Origin: Alkalicoccus daliensis
GTDB taxonomy: Bacteria > Bacillota > Bacilli > Bacillales > Salisediminibacteriaceae
Assembly (NCBI RefSeq): GCF_900103955.1
Contig: NZ_FNIL01000003.1
Span: 186,001 to 250,000 of the forward strand
Length of the DNA: 64,000 bases
Direction: 5' to 3'
Shown here: piece by piece, positions 17,910 through 26,396 of the stretch
Numbering within the stretch: the first letter of the stretch is position 1
How the letters are laid out: every line of letters begins with the position of its first letter
Translations under genes and position numbers: made by a program
The notes under the pieces: generated by a model
Seen by the model: only the letters and a program-made list of their open reading frames with translations
What the model was told of the DNA's origin: nothing
Database searches by the model: none

Positions 17910-17934
17910 ATTCCCATGAGAGATGAGATCAAAC
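17910..17934 (-). promoter_or_regulatory. Sigma-B-type promoter of YflT-like gene
   Basis: Minus strand reads GTTTGA, 13 bases, GGGAAT, against the sigma-B consensus GTTTAA-N12/15-GGGTAT. The boxes and spacer length are identical to those ahead of the paralogue at 22687-22711. Confidence 0.8.
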
Positions 17935-17993
17935 TAAGAATTTTTTTGGCAGGACGATCATTCCTAAGATCTCCTTTTCCTTTGCTAATATAT

Positions 17994-18242
17994 GGTTCTT
18001 CACCTTACCATGCAGTTGAAATACAGATAGTTATTATTTCACCTTGATGATTGCAGCCTTTGTCTCCATGGGGACACTTTCCGGGCGGGCCGGCCCCAGC
18101 TAATTCCTACCTCCGGTTGGTCGGGCGGAATGGATCTTCGACTCGGCCAATTTCCACTTTGTCTGCAGAAGGAGTGTTATTTTGTGTGAAATCTTTTTCT
18201 ATTTCGATTTTTTCTTGTTAACTACATTCGTGGTGATGAACC
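17994..18242 (-). mobile_element. 249-bp MITE with ISL3-like ends, copy 1
   Basis: Ends are GGTTCTTCACC (17994-18004) and GGTGATGAACC (18232-18242), an 11-bp terminal inverted repeat with one mismatch. It is flanked by a perfect 8-bp direct repeat, TAATATAT at 17986-17993 and 18243-18250, taken as the target-site duplication. Read on the minus strand it aligns end to end with the element at 61205-61453, also 249 bp. It carries no ORF. The middle (about 18075-18145) holds the B-type structured core on the minus strand (TCGAAGATCC, ATTAGCTGGGGC, CCCGGAAAGTG). ISL3-family transposases recognise similar ends and make 8-bp duplications; assignment to that family is inference. Confidence 0.85.
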
Positions 18243-18301
18243 TAATATATGTTAGAAGCTCCAATTTTTTAAATGCTACCCTAAAACAGCTTCGTATTAG
18301 G

Positions 18302-18424
18302 AGAAATATCACGTTGTGCCACTCTCGGCAAGGAATAGCCGATGGCGTCCTCTCCTGTGTGACACAGCAATATTTCTTTTCATCTTTCATGGTGCAAAAA
18401 TTTTGCATGAGTGTCTCTGTTAAA
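18302..18424 (-). repeat. A-type structured repeat, divergent copy
   Basis: Minus strand begins CTTTAACAGAGACACTCATG, then TGCAAAATTTTTGCACCAT (identical to 3318-3353), then AAATATTGCTGTGTCACACA, GGAGAGGACGCC, a hairpin and CACAACGTGATATTTC. The 3' half of the element is missing or unrecognisable. Confidence 0.75.
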
Positions 18425-18483
18425 GAATTCCGTTTTAACCTTCTACTGTAGAATTTTAATTCCAAAATAATACGAAACAGCAT

Positions 18484-18518
18484 AAAAAAAACCAGGAGCA
18501 TTCAACGCTGAATGCTCC
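18484..18518 (-). terminator. Intrinsic terminator after ABC exporter operon
   Basis: 10-bp perfect stem GGAGCATTCA / TGAATGCTCC with the T-run on the minus strand, about 35 bp after the permease stop. Confidence 0.88.
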
Positions 18519-18551
18519 CGGGAATTAATATAAGCTCTGCTTTTATGAAAG

Positions 18552-20153
18552 TTAGTTTTCAATATCTCTTTTTCTGAATCCAATAAACCCGGCAGCAGCA
18601 ATTACCGCTGCGATCAGCATCAAGACAACCAATGGAAATATGGCCATGTCTTCTACCGGATACTGCGGTACATGTCCAAAGGGAGAAAGTTCCCCGATCC
18701 AGTCTGCAAATTGAAATAATCCGCCAAGGTACAGCACGATAAACGAATAAAAAATATATACCCAAACCAGAGTAAGAAATTTAGGAAACCATCCGATGAA
18801 TGCTGCTGACAAACTGATCATTACTAGTATCGCAGGATAATAAGCAGCTGCCGCTCCCATTACCATAGAAAAAGAAAATCCTTCTTCCATTACCGCATTT
18901 CCCGCTGCCCATAGACCGAAGCCGGCAAGCATCAGCATGACAAATCCATTAACTACAGCAAGCGTAAAGTAACTTCCCATCAGTTTATTCCTGGAAACCG
19001 CCCTGCCTAACATGTGATCAAGTCTTCCTTTTTTCTCTTCACCCCGAAGTTTATTCATCGACATTACCGGAGGTATTGCTGCAAGGAGTGACAGTACGAT
19101 AAGCAGCATTGGTATAAACGTTTCTGTCAGGGTAAGCCCTGCTTCCGGCTGCAGCATCTGTTCCATTAGTTCATTTCCTTCAAAAAAAGATTCCATATCT
19201 CCAAGTACCGATCCATAGGAAGCTCCTATTACAAAAAGTCCTATTGCCCAGGCAATAAATCCTGTTCTTTGTAATCGGAACGCAAGTGCAAAAGGACTCT
19301 GCAGGAAACTCCCTGCATGCGTTCTCCCGGATCTTGCCGGAAGAAAACCGCTTTCCAAATCTCTGATAGCATGTAAATAGTTTGCGGCAGCAAACATCAC
19401 AAAAGCAAATATCACCATCAGCACAACCGGCCACCAGTTATTTGCTCCATAGGCTTCTGTTTTTGTTACCCAGCCCAAAGGGGACAACCACGAAAGGGAT
19501 TCGTTGCTTATATCAGTTACTGCGCGAAAAAGATAAGCTGCCAGCAGAAAACCGATTGATAATCCGACAGTACCGCGTGCATTATCTGAAAGCTGGGAAA
19601 AGAACGCTGTAATGCCAGCAAATACGAGTGCGGTGCCTCCTAATGCTGCTCCATATAACAGCGAGCCTTCGAGCTGCATCGATTCAATTCCAAGCATATA
19701 TAAACCGGCTCCATTAATAATCGCTAAAATAACACAAACACAGCTGATTACGAACAGCGCAGCGTTTAAATAGGCCAGCCTTCCTACAGGAAGAGACCGG
19801 ATTAACTCCACTCTTCCTTCTTCTTCATCTGCCCGGGTATGCCTCGTTACAAGCAGAATACTCATCAGTCCTGCAACAGCAGCTGTCATTAACAGCATCT
19901 GATGGCTTGTCATCACTCCCAGTGTGTAATTGCTTAAATCAGCAGGCCCCACCATCGCCGTCATCGCCGGGTTCTGCATCGTCTCCGCCATCGCTGCTCT
20001 TTCCTGTTCACTTGAATACAGGGACACAAAAGAAATGGGGACAATTAAAGTAAAGAAATTAAGGCCAGTCAGCCAGAGAAAAATTCGTATCCGGTCCAGC
20101 CGGAACATAAAAAGTGATAAACGGCTTGTGTTTGCAGTTACACTTTCATTCAT
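18552..20153 (-). CDS. ABC exporter permease (TnrB3/antibiotic-exporter type)
   Basis: A 533-residue membrane protein with about 12 hydrophobic segments, of the large single-chain permease type annotated as exporter of polyketide antibiotics (TnrB3-like). The cytoplasmic segment RHTRADEEEGRVELIRSLPVGR between early membrane spans and its second-half counterpart (LRGEEKKGRLDHMLGRAVSRNK) are typical of this duplicated architecture. It pairs with the ATP-binding gene upstream; its ATG shares one base with that gene's TGA, indicating translational coupling. The substrate is unknown; a toxic hydrophobic compound is likely given the divergent TetR regulator. Confidence 0.87.
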   Translation of the reverse strand: MNESVTANTSRLSLFMFRLDRIRIFLWLTGLNFFTLIVPISFVSLYSSEQERAAMAETMQNPAMTAMVGPADLSNYTLGVMTSHQMLLMTAAVAGLMSILLVTRHTRADEEEGRVELIRSLPVGRLAYLNAALFVISCVCVILAIINGAGLYMLGIESMQLEGSLLYGAALGGTALVFAGITAFFSQLSDNARGTVGLSIGFLLAAYLFRAVTDISNESLSWLSPLGWVTKTEAYGANNWWPVVLMVIFAFVMFAAANYLHAIRDLESGFLPARSGRTHAGSFLQSPFALAFRLQRTGFIAWAIGLFVIGASYGSVLGDMESFFEGNELMEQMLQPEAGLTLTETFIPMLLIVLSLLAAIPPVMSMNKLRGEEKKGRLDHMLGRAVSRNKLMGSYFTLAVVNGFVMLMLAGFGLWAAGNAVMEEGFSFSMVMGAAAAYYPAILVMISLSAAFIGWFPKFLTLVWVYIFYSFIVLYLGGLFQFADWIGELSPFGHVPQYPVEDMAIFPLVVLMLIAAVIAAAGFIGFRKRDIEN

Positions 20154-21067
20154 CAGCCTTCACCTCCAGCTCCCGATCCGCTCTTTTTTGTTCCTTCATA
20201 ATGCCGCATAAACAAGTCTTCCAGCGCAGGAGGAGCACTCTCCAGCTTTACTATGCCGAATTGGGTGATATACCGCATTACGCTGTCCATTTCTTCAGTG
20301 TCCACCTGAAAGGTTATCCCCTGGTCTGTGCTTGAAATGTCATGTACTCCTTTTTGTTTGTTCAGCTCCGGTACGGGTTCTTTTGTTTCAAGTAAAATCT
20401 GTGTTCTTGTTAAATGCCGCAGTTCTTTCAGTGATCCCGTCTCAATTATCTGTCCTTCCCGGATAATCCCTACTCTGTCACACAGTTTTTCCACTTCTGA
20501 AAGTATATGACTGGAGAGCAGCACACTTTTCCCCTGTGCCTTTAGTTCCAGCACACATTCCTGAAAGATCCGCTCCATCAGCGGATCAAGTCCTGAAGTA
20601 GGCTCATCCAGAATATAAAAGTCTGCTTCAGAAGAAAGAGCTGCAATTAACGCAACCTTCTGCCGGTTCCCTTTAGAATATGTTCTGCTTTTTTTGGAAG
20701 GATCCAGGTCAAAACGCTTTACCAGCTCCTCTCGTTTATTTGCAGAATTTCCCCCGCGCAGCTTGATGAACAAGTCAATTATTTCTCCTCCCGTTAAATT
20801 CGGCCATAAATTCACATCCCCCGGCACGTAAGCAATTCGTTTATGAATCTCTACAGCATCTTTCCAAGCATCCTTTTCAAAAAGTTTCACTTCTCCTTCT
20901 GTCGCTTTCAACACTCCAAGCAGCACACGGATAGTGGTAGATTTCCCCGCCCCGTTCGGACCGATAAAACCAAAGATTTCCCCTTTTTTTACGTTGAAAT
21001 TCACATCATGCAGTGCTTTAAAGCTGCCAAATTTTTTCGTTAAGTTTTTCACCTGCAGAATATCCAT
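20153..21067 (-). CDS. ABC transporter ATP-binding protein
   Basis: A 304-residue nucleotide-binding subunit of an ABC-2 exporter. Walker A is GPNGAGKST near residues 38-46, the signature is YSKGNRQKVALIAAL, Walker B is FYILDEPTSGLDP, and the switch His is in LLSSHIL. The C-terminal ~80 residues form the extra regulatory domain common in drug-export ATPases of this type. I use ATG 21067 (MDILQVKNL), with AAAGGAG seven bases upstream. It is the first gene of a two-gene operon with the permease, divergent from a tetR gene. Confidence 0.93.
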   Translation of the reverse strand: MDILQVKNLTKKFGSFKALHDVNFNVKKGEIFGFIGPNGAGKSTTIRVLLGVLKATEGEVKLFEKDAWKDAVEIHKRIAYVPGDVNLWPNLTGGEIIDLFIKLRGGNSANKREELVKRFDLDPSKKSRTYSKGNRQKVALIAALSSEADFYILDEPTSGLDPLMERIFQECVLELKAQGKSVLLSSHILSEVEKLCDRVGIIREGQIIETGSLKELRHLTRTQILLETKEPVPELNKQKGVHDISSTDQGITFQVDTEEMDSVMRYITQFGIVKLESAPPALEDLFMRHYEGTKKSGSGAGGEG

Positions 21068-21120
21068 GTATAAGGCTCCTTTCAAGAAGCAGTAATAATT
21101 ATGAAATATTTTTACTTTAT

Positions 21121-21169
21121 AAGTTCATAATATATATTTATTTAAAGAATAGCAATAGATTATGAACTT
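21121..21169. promoter_or_regulatory. Probable TetR operator between divergent genes
   Basis: Perfect 11-bp inverted repeat AAGTTCATAAT (21121-21131) and ATTATGAACTT (21159-21169), 27 bases apart, in the 157-bp gap between the ABC operon and tetR. A partial copy (AATTATGAAAT) sits at 21097-21107. The placement suits binding by the neighbouring TetR protein to repress one or both directions. Confidence 0.65.
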
Positions 21170-21224
21170 TATTAATTGTTTTATTTCATATTTTTTATTA
21201 CTATGTTGGAAAGAGGTGAAAAGT

Positions 21225-21818
21225 ATGGATGGATTTGAACGCCGGAGAGAGTTAAAGAAAAAAGAAATCCTGGAGTCTGCGCTGGAGTTATTCATGGGGC
21301 ACGGGGTGAATAAAGTAGCTGTGAATGAAATTGCTGCGAAAGCAGGAGTATCACAAGTAACTATATATAATTATTTTCAAAGTAAAGACAACTTAATTCA
21401 TGAAACGATTATTTACTATGTGGATAAAGCATGGGCTGAAGGGCTCGCAGTGATGGACGAAGATATTGCCTTTCCTGAAAAAATACAAAAGCTAATATTC
21501 AACAAAAAACAGGCGGCAGAAAATATCCATGAGGACTTTTACATTTATTTTATGAAAGAATATACGAGCGGCACCACCTATATTGAAGACTTTTATCATA
21601 ACAAAGCGCTTCCCCGGCTGATAAACCTGTTTGATGAAGGCAGAGAGCAAGGGTATGTGGATCCTGAGATTTCAAACGAGGCAATCTTGTTTTATATACA
21701 GATGCTCCAGGAACAGATGCAAAAAGAAGATGTGTATTCCAAGATACTCCCATTAACTGAAGACATTATGAAGCTGTTGTTCTATGGGATCTCCGGGAAA
21801 CAAAAGAAAGACGAATAA
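21225..21818 (+). CDS. TetR/AcrR family transcriptional regulator
   Basis: A 197-residue repressor. The N-terminal helix-turn-helix is clear (KKEILESALELFMGHGVNKV, AVNEIAAKAGVSQVTIYNYF, QSKDNLI), followed by an all-helical ligand/dimer domain. I start at ATG 21225 (MDGFERRREL), with AGAGGTGA upstream; the longer in-frame start at 21162 overlaps the inverted repeat and would add a hydrophobic stretch unlike the family. It is divergent from the ABC exporter genes, the standard layout for a drug-sensing repressor. The ligand is unknown. Confidence 0.92.
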   Translation: MDGFERRRELKKKEILESALELFMGHGVNKVAVNEIAAKAGVSQVTIYNYFQSKDNLIHETIIYYVDKAWAEGLAVMDEDIAFPEKIQKLIFNKKQAAENIHEDFYIYFMKEYTSGTTYIEDFYHNKALPRLINLFDEGREQGYVDPEISNEAILFYIQMLQEQMQKEDVYSKILPLTEDIMKLLFYGISGKQKKDE

Positions 21819-21841
21819 CTTTCTTACCACAAGTACAGCAG

Positions 21842-21873
21842 AAAAGCCGCTGGAAAATTCCAGCGGCTTTTAC
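21842..21873. terminator. Bidirectional terminator between tetR and YflT-like gene
   Basis: Perfect 12-bp stem AAAAGCCGCTGG / CCAGCGGCTTTT between two convergent genes, with A- and T-runs on either side so that it works in both directions. Confidence 0.88.
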
Positions 21874-21893
21874 ATACATTCTAATTCATCATT

Positions 21894-22619
21894 TTAGTCG
21901 TCTGATGGCTTTTTTTCTTTATTTCTTGCTCTTTCTTCCGGATCTACATCTGTATCCTGTGGAAATTTTGGAGATTCTTTTGCCTGTTCTTCCGGATCTT
22001 CCGGACTCATTGGATCTCCAATTTGACTTGGTCCGCCAGGGTTTTCCGGATCTTCTGTATTGGACTTCTCTTTTTCTCTCACAGGATCTTCAGAATTATT
22101 TTTTCCGGATGGACTCGCAGTGCCTTCCTGATTTGGACGAAGCGGGTCAGCCAGCTCGTTATCCGGTAAATCTTCGCCGGCTTCATTCTGATGCTCTCCT
22201 CCCTGGCTGTCCGTGATACCTTTGTCCGCATCCGTTGTTTTCTGCGGTGCCAGTACTACAACTTTTCCATCTTTTACTGCCTGTTCGTATTCATTTGCTT
22301 CTCCTTCACTGAAACCGTGCGCTTTAAAATCAAGCGGATCATTTCCTTCATAAGTTTCTGCTCCGGAAAATTCTGTCTGGCCTTTAAACGCCATTTTCAC
22401 TTTATCCATGAAAGATAGGTTTTCTTCATTATCTTTTTGGGATCCTTCTTCCGGTGTTTCAATTTTCGCATTTGTTTCCTGTTCCAGCCACTCAGTTTTT
22501 TCCCCTTTTTCCGCAATGAGTGAAATCTCTTCCGGACGGTGACCTTCCAGCTTCAAGTCTTCGACAGCTGCTGCTACTTCTTTTTCAGAGTCAAATACGC
22601 CTACAATACGTTTTTTCAT
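21894..22619 (-). CDS. YflT-type general stress protein, long paralogue
   Basis: A 241-residue protein. Residues 1-125 are the YflT domain (RIVGVFDSEKEVAAAVEDLK, PEEISLIAEKG, FMDKVKMAFKGQTEF, VKDGKVVVLAPQK), closely matching the 177-residue paralogue at 17337-17870. The remainder is low-complexity and strongly acidic with Pro/Asp/Gly repeats (DPLRPNQEGTASPSG, GDPMSPEDPEEQ), probably disordered. I use ATG 22619, with GAGGAGG eight bases upstream, rather than an in-frame ATG 24 bp earlier that overlaps the ribosome site. Its promoter is sigma-B-like. Confidence 0.87.
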   Translation of the reverse strand: MKKRIVGVFDSEKEVAAAVEDLKLEGHRPEEISLIAEKGEKTEWLEQETNAKIETPEEGSQKDNEENLSFMDKVKMAFKGQTEFSGAETYEGNDPLDFKAHGFSEGEANEYEQAVKDGKVVVLAPQKTTDADKGITDSQGGEHQNEAGEDLPDNELADPLRPNQEGTASPSGKNNSEDPVREKEKSNTEDPENPGGPSQIGDPMSPEDPEEQAKESPKFPQDTDVDPEERARNKEKKPSDD

Positions 22620-22686
22620 TATTACAGCCTCCTCTATATTCATTGTACAGTCAACTTATAAATGGAAATTTCAAGATATAAAACTT

Positions 22687-22711
22687 ATTCCCAGAATGTA
22701 CGAATTCAAAC
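22687..22711 (-). promoter_or_regulatory. Sigma-B-type promoter of long YflT paralogue
   Basis: Minus strand reads GTTTGA, 13 bases, GGGAAT; both boxes and the spacer length are identical to 17910-17934. It lies about 70-90 bp before the start codon. The rest of the 307-bp gap up to the RND gene holds nothing else I recognise. Confidence 0.8.
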
Positions 22712-22926
22712 TAGCTTTACATCTATTGTTCCTTTCTATCAGCTGTTTGCAGGCTTTTTGCTTACTGCAGGCGTATTTTGTAAGATTCTATGAATTTATC
22801 AGCCGCCCCAATGAAAAGACAGCTTTAACTTTAATTTTTTATCAGTAGAAAACCAGCGAGGAAAAAGGAAGCTTCCCGGTTCTCCTTATAGTAACTAATG
22901 ATTCTTCTTTATTTTATCTTGTCTGC

Positions 22927-25900
22927 TTAAGCAGCTTTCATGACTTCTTTTTTGTTTTTTCTTCTGAACTTCTGAAAACCGGCTTTCACATCCTCCATCA
23001 CCAGGTATAACGATGGGATCATCAGCAGTGTGATAAAGGTCGCAAACAGCAGCCCGGAAATAATAACAATCGCCAGGGGAGACTGATAATTACTGGCAGC
23101 ATCTGCTGCGATGGCAAGCGGCAGCATACCGCCGCAGGTAGTCAGTGTTGTCATAAAAATCGGCCGAATTCTGTTTTTTCCGGCTTCCATAATTGCGGCT
23201 TTAGGTTCCAGCCCCTCTTTTCGCAGCTGTTTTGTCCGATCTATTAAGAGGATCGCATTGTTTAATACAATACCTATAAGAAAAACCATCCCCAGTGCTG
23301 ACAAAACGCTGAGTTCAGACTGTGTGAGCAGCAGTCCCAGCAGTGCGCCTGTTGCTGTTAATGGAATCACAGACATAATAATCAGCGGATGAACAAAACT
23401 GTTGAACTGCACCGCCATCACTGCGTAGACTAAAAACACCGCAATTCCCAGGATGATCATCATTTCCTGCATTGCTTCTGACTGCTCCTGCAGACTTCCA
23501 CCAGTATCGATGGAATATCCTGCCGGAACTTCGTACTTACTGAGCAGCTCTTCCATATCACGGTTGACCGCGCCAAGGTCTCTTCCTTCCAGGCCGGCGG
23601 AAACGGTAATCATTCTTGTACCGTCTCTTCGGTCAATTGCAGCCGGTACTTCCGTTTCTTCCAGCGAAATATAATTCGACATCGTTTTAAGGCCCTCTGC
23701 TGTCTGTATTTCCTGCTCCAGCAGGTTCTCCACATCAGCCCTCACAAAGATATCTGTCTGCTCTCTTCCTTCTCCGATCGTGCCTGCCGGCAGTTTATCA
23801 GCCGATGCCTGCATCTGGTGCAGCAGCTGCAGCTCCTGTACCCCATCTCTTTCCATTTCAGTGGTATTTAATTGAATCAGTTGTTCCTGCAGTTTATTTT
23901 CTGAAGACGATGTAATCCCGGTAATTCCTTCAACTGCAGCAAGTCTTTCTTCAACATCGGAAGCAATCTGCTCAAGTTCCCCAAAATCCTCTCCCATAAT
24001 TTCCACGACTACAGGCTGGCCACCTGCACCGGTAAAGTCTCCTCCCGTATCAATTGGCAGATCTGCAGCAAGTTCCCGCAGTTCCTTATCTATTGCTTCG
24101 TTTACTTCCTCCTGGGGCACTGTAATTTCCCCGCCTTTTGTCATGTTTACAAGCACGTAGAAATAATCGATATCATCCATGATAAGATTCGCCTCTACAT
24201 CAGGAATTTTTGATAATTTTTCGTGGATCTTTACAGCTGCCTGCTCTCTCTGCTCTGGTGTCGTCCCACTCTCCACCGGTACTGCCATTTCTGTATAGCG
24301 GTTAAAAACATCCGGCATTACCGTTGAAGGTATTTTAGGAAAAAGTGCCAGAGACCCTGCGAACAACAGGAGAAACATGAATATAACCGAAAAACGGTAC
24401 AGTTTTTTCCCGGCGAGGAACTGAATTACTCTTCCGTATGCTGTTATGGCCATTCCTTCTTTTAAATCTTTTTGATTTACTTTCAGCTTCAGAAAACTTT
24501 TACTGAGAGAAGGGATCAATGTGAACGCTACAATCACGGAACTTACAAGCGTAATCACTACTACGAGGGAGAGGACGATCATAAACGTGCCAATCTCCCC
24601 GCCCAGCAGTCCGATTGGCAGGAATACCACAATTGTCGTTACCATCGAAGCGATTACTGCAGAGGCTACCTCTTTTACTCCAGCTGTTACTGCATCAAGC
24701 TTTTTTAACCCCTGTTCTTTTTTCCGGTAGATGGATTCCAGAATCACAATAGAAGAATCCACCATCATTCCTATCCCAAGCCCCAATCCAATCAGCGTAA
24801 GAATATTAAAACTGTAGTCGAACAGCCACATCCCCGTAAAAGTAAGTGAAATAGAAATAGGAATCGATATGCCAATAATGAATGTCGCACGGAAGTTTCT
24901 TAAAAATAGAAACAGCACGGCAACCGCAATAATTCCGCCAAGCAGAATATTTAAACTCACGCCGTCAATTGCATCTGTCACATAGTCAGCCTGTGCGACA
25001 AGTTCGTTCAGTTCAAATCCTTCTATTTGTCCATCCGCACGAATTTTCTCCACCTCTGCGCGGATACTTTCTGCCATCTGAATTTGCGTGACACCTTCTG
25101 CTCTTCCTGCCTGGATAAAAACAAAATTCTCAGAACCGTTATACCAGCCCGGAGAGCTGAGGTTATTTTTTTCTTCCTTGATTTCTCCTAGTTCGCTCAA
25201 GGAAACTGCGTTTCCTCCGGCAGAAATAATCTCCGTTTTTTCCAATTCTTCCACCGTCTGAATTTTATTTTTCCAGCGTATAGCGTCCGTATCGCTTCCT
25301 GCCGCTGTTAACGAAACATCCTGATCCGACTGTGTTAATGTCTCTGCTACCTGTGCAGAAGTAAGTTCCTCCTGCTGCAGCTTTTTCTGATCCAGTACTA
25401 TTTCAATATCTTTTTGTTCCAGTCCATCCAGTTTTATTTCCCGTACTTCAGGAAGTGCTTCTAAACGTGTTTTCACTACATCATCTGCAAAAACAGACAT
25501 TTCCTCCATGGAACCGCCATGTACTGTCATAAAAAATTCATATGGCTGATCTGTAGAATATTGCTGCATATTAATATCTTCCACCTGCGGAAGCGTATTT
25601 TGAAGAGCATTTATTTCGGCTTCAATTTCCTGATAAACTTCTTCTCCCTCTCCTTCTTCCGTTTGGATCCACATGGAGCTGACACCGATAGAAGAAGAAC
25701 TGTTTACCTGCTTTATTCCTTCCATCTGCTGAAGGCGCTCTTCTACCGGAATGGTAATTTCTTTTTCAACATCTGCTGAAGACATATCTCCCGCATTTAT
25801 AAATATCTGCGCACCATCAAATGACATCGCAGGAAGCAGTTCGCGATCAAGCTTCCCTGCGCCGTAAACCCCGGAGATTAAAATCGTAAGAACCAGTAAA

Positions 25901-25944
25901 ATGACGACTACTTTCTTTTCTGCAAAGAACCGTACCAGCTGCAT
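22927..25944 (-). CDS. RND-family efflux permease (AcrB/SwrC-like)
   Basis: A 1005-residue inner-membrane pump of the resistance-nodulation-division superfamily, the same type as B. subtilis SwrC. Marks are an N-terminal membrane segment, a first large extracytoplasmic loop, a six-span block from about residue 330 containing GIGMMVDSSIVILESIYRK (the family motif with proton-relay Asp), LPIGLLGGEIG, a second loop, and a second block with GIVLNNAILLIDR and MTTLTTCGGMLPLA. Length is close to usual. It is monocistronic here; no membrane-fusion partner is visible. It may export surfactant-like or amphipathic compounds; the substrate is unknown. Confidence 0.93.
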   Translation of the reverse strand: MQLVRFFAEKKVVVILLVLTILISGVYGAGKLDRELLPAMSFDGAQIFINAGDMSSADVEKEITIPVEERLQQMEGIKQVNSSSSIGVSSMWIQTEEGEGEEVYQEIEAEINALQNTLPQVEDINMQQYSTDQPYEFFMTVHGGSMEEMSVFADDVVKTRLEALPEVREIKLDGLEQKDIEIVLDQKKLQQEELTSAQVAETLTQSDQDVSLTAAGSDTDAIRWKNKIQTVEELEKTEIISAGGNAVSLSELGEIKEEKNNLSSPGWYNGSENFVFIQAGRAEGVTQIQMAESIRAEVEKIRADGQIEGFELNELVAQADYVTDAIDGVSLNILLGGIIAVAVLFLFLRNFRATFIIGISIPISISLTFTGMWLFDYSFNILTLIGLGLGIGMMVDSSIVILESIYRKKEQGLKKLDAVTAGVKEVASAVIASMVTTIVVFLPIGLLGGEIGTFMIVLSLVVVITLVSSVIVAFTLIPSLSKSFLKLKVNQKDLKEGMAITAYGRVIQFLAGKKLYRFSVIFMFLLLFAGSLALFPKIPSTVMPDVFNRYTEMAVPVESGTTPEQREQAAVKIHEKLSKIPDVEANLIMDDIDYFYVLVNMTKGGEITVPQEEVNEAIDKELRELAADLPIDTGGDFTGAGGQPVVVEIMGEDFGELEQIASDVEERLAAVEGITGITSSSENKLQEQLIQLNTTEMERDGVQELQLLHQMQASADKLPAGTIGEGREQTDIFVRADVENLLEQEIQTAEGLKTMSNYISLEETEVPAAIDRRDGTRMITVSAGLEGRDLGAVNRDMEELLSKYEVPAGYSIDTGGSLQEQSEAMQEMMIILGIAVFLVYAVMAVQFNSFVHPLIIMSVIPLTATGALLGLLLTQSELSVLSALGMVFLIGIVLNNAILLIDRTKQLRKEGLEPKAAIMEAGKNRIRPIFMTTLTTCGGMLPLAIAADAASNYQSPLAIVIISGLLFATFITLLMIPSLYLVMEDVKAGFQKFRRKNKKEVMKAA

Positions 25945-26298
25945 TGTACTTCCTCCTCTTTTCGTAAAATATTTCTGCTATGTCAACATACTGTGATCTG
26001 CTGCACCGTATGAAAATTTCTCTTTTAAATTTCTTTCAGCGGGAAGAATGGGATTTGTGAGAGAATCTTGCTGAAATCAAACGCAAAGTTTGGAGCCTGT
26101 ATCTTGAAGAAGAGCTGTTTTCTGTCTGTGCTGTCGTATGCAGCCTGCTTATGTATGAAGAGCAGATGTCACCTTGATTAAAATCCTACTTGTTTTCTGC
26201 TGTCTTTATAATCAGCCGCAGTCTAATTTCCAGTAAGCCTTGTGGCTTATAAATATATAGGTCCCTTTTACGAACAATAAAGGAATTGCTCAAATTCA

Positions 26299-26326
26299 TT
26301 GTTTTAACAGGCTTTTTTGTTAGAAT
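26299..26326 (+). promoter_or_regulatory. Candidate sigma-A promoter for MATE gene
   Basis: TTGTTT, 16 bases, TAGAAT, about 70 bp before the MATE start. The rest of the 452-bp gap between the divergent RND and MATE genes (25945-26396) holds nothing else I can identify. Confidence 0.45.
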
Positions 26327-26396
26327 AAAGGATACCTTTGTACATCGAACCAAAAATCCATGTAAATATATATAAGGGACGCAGGAGAACATTCAC

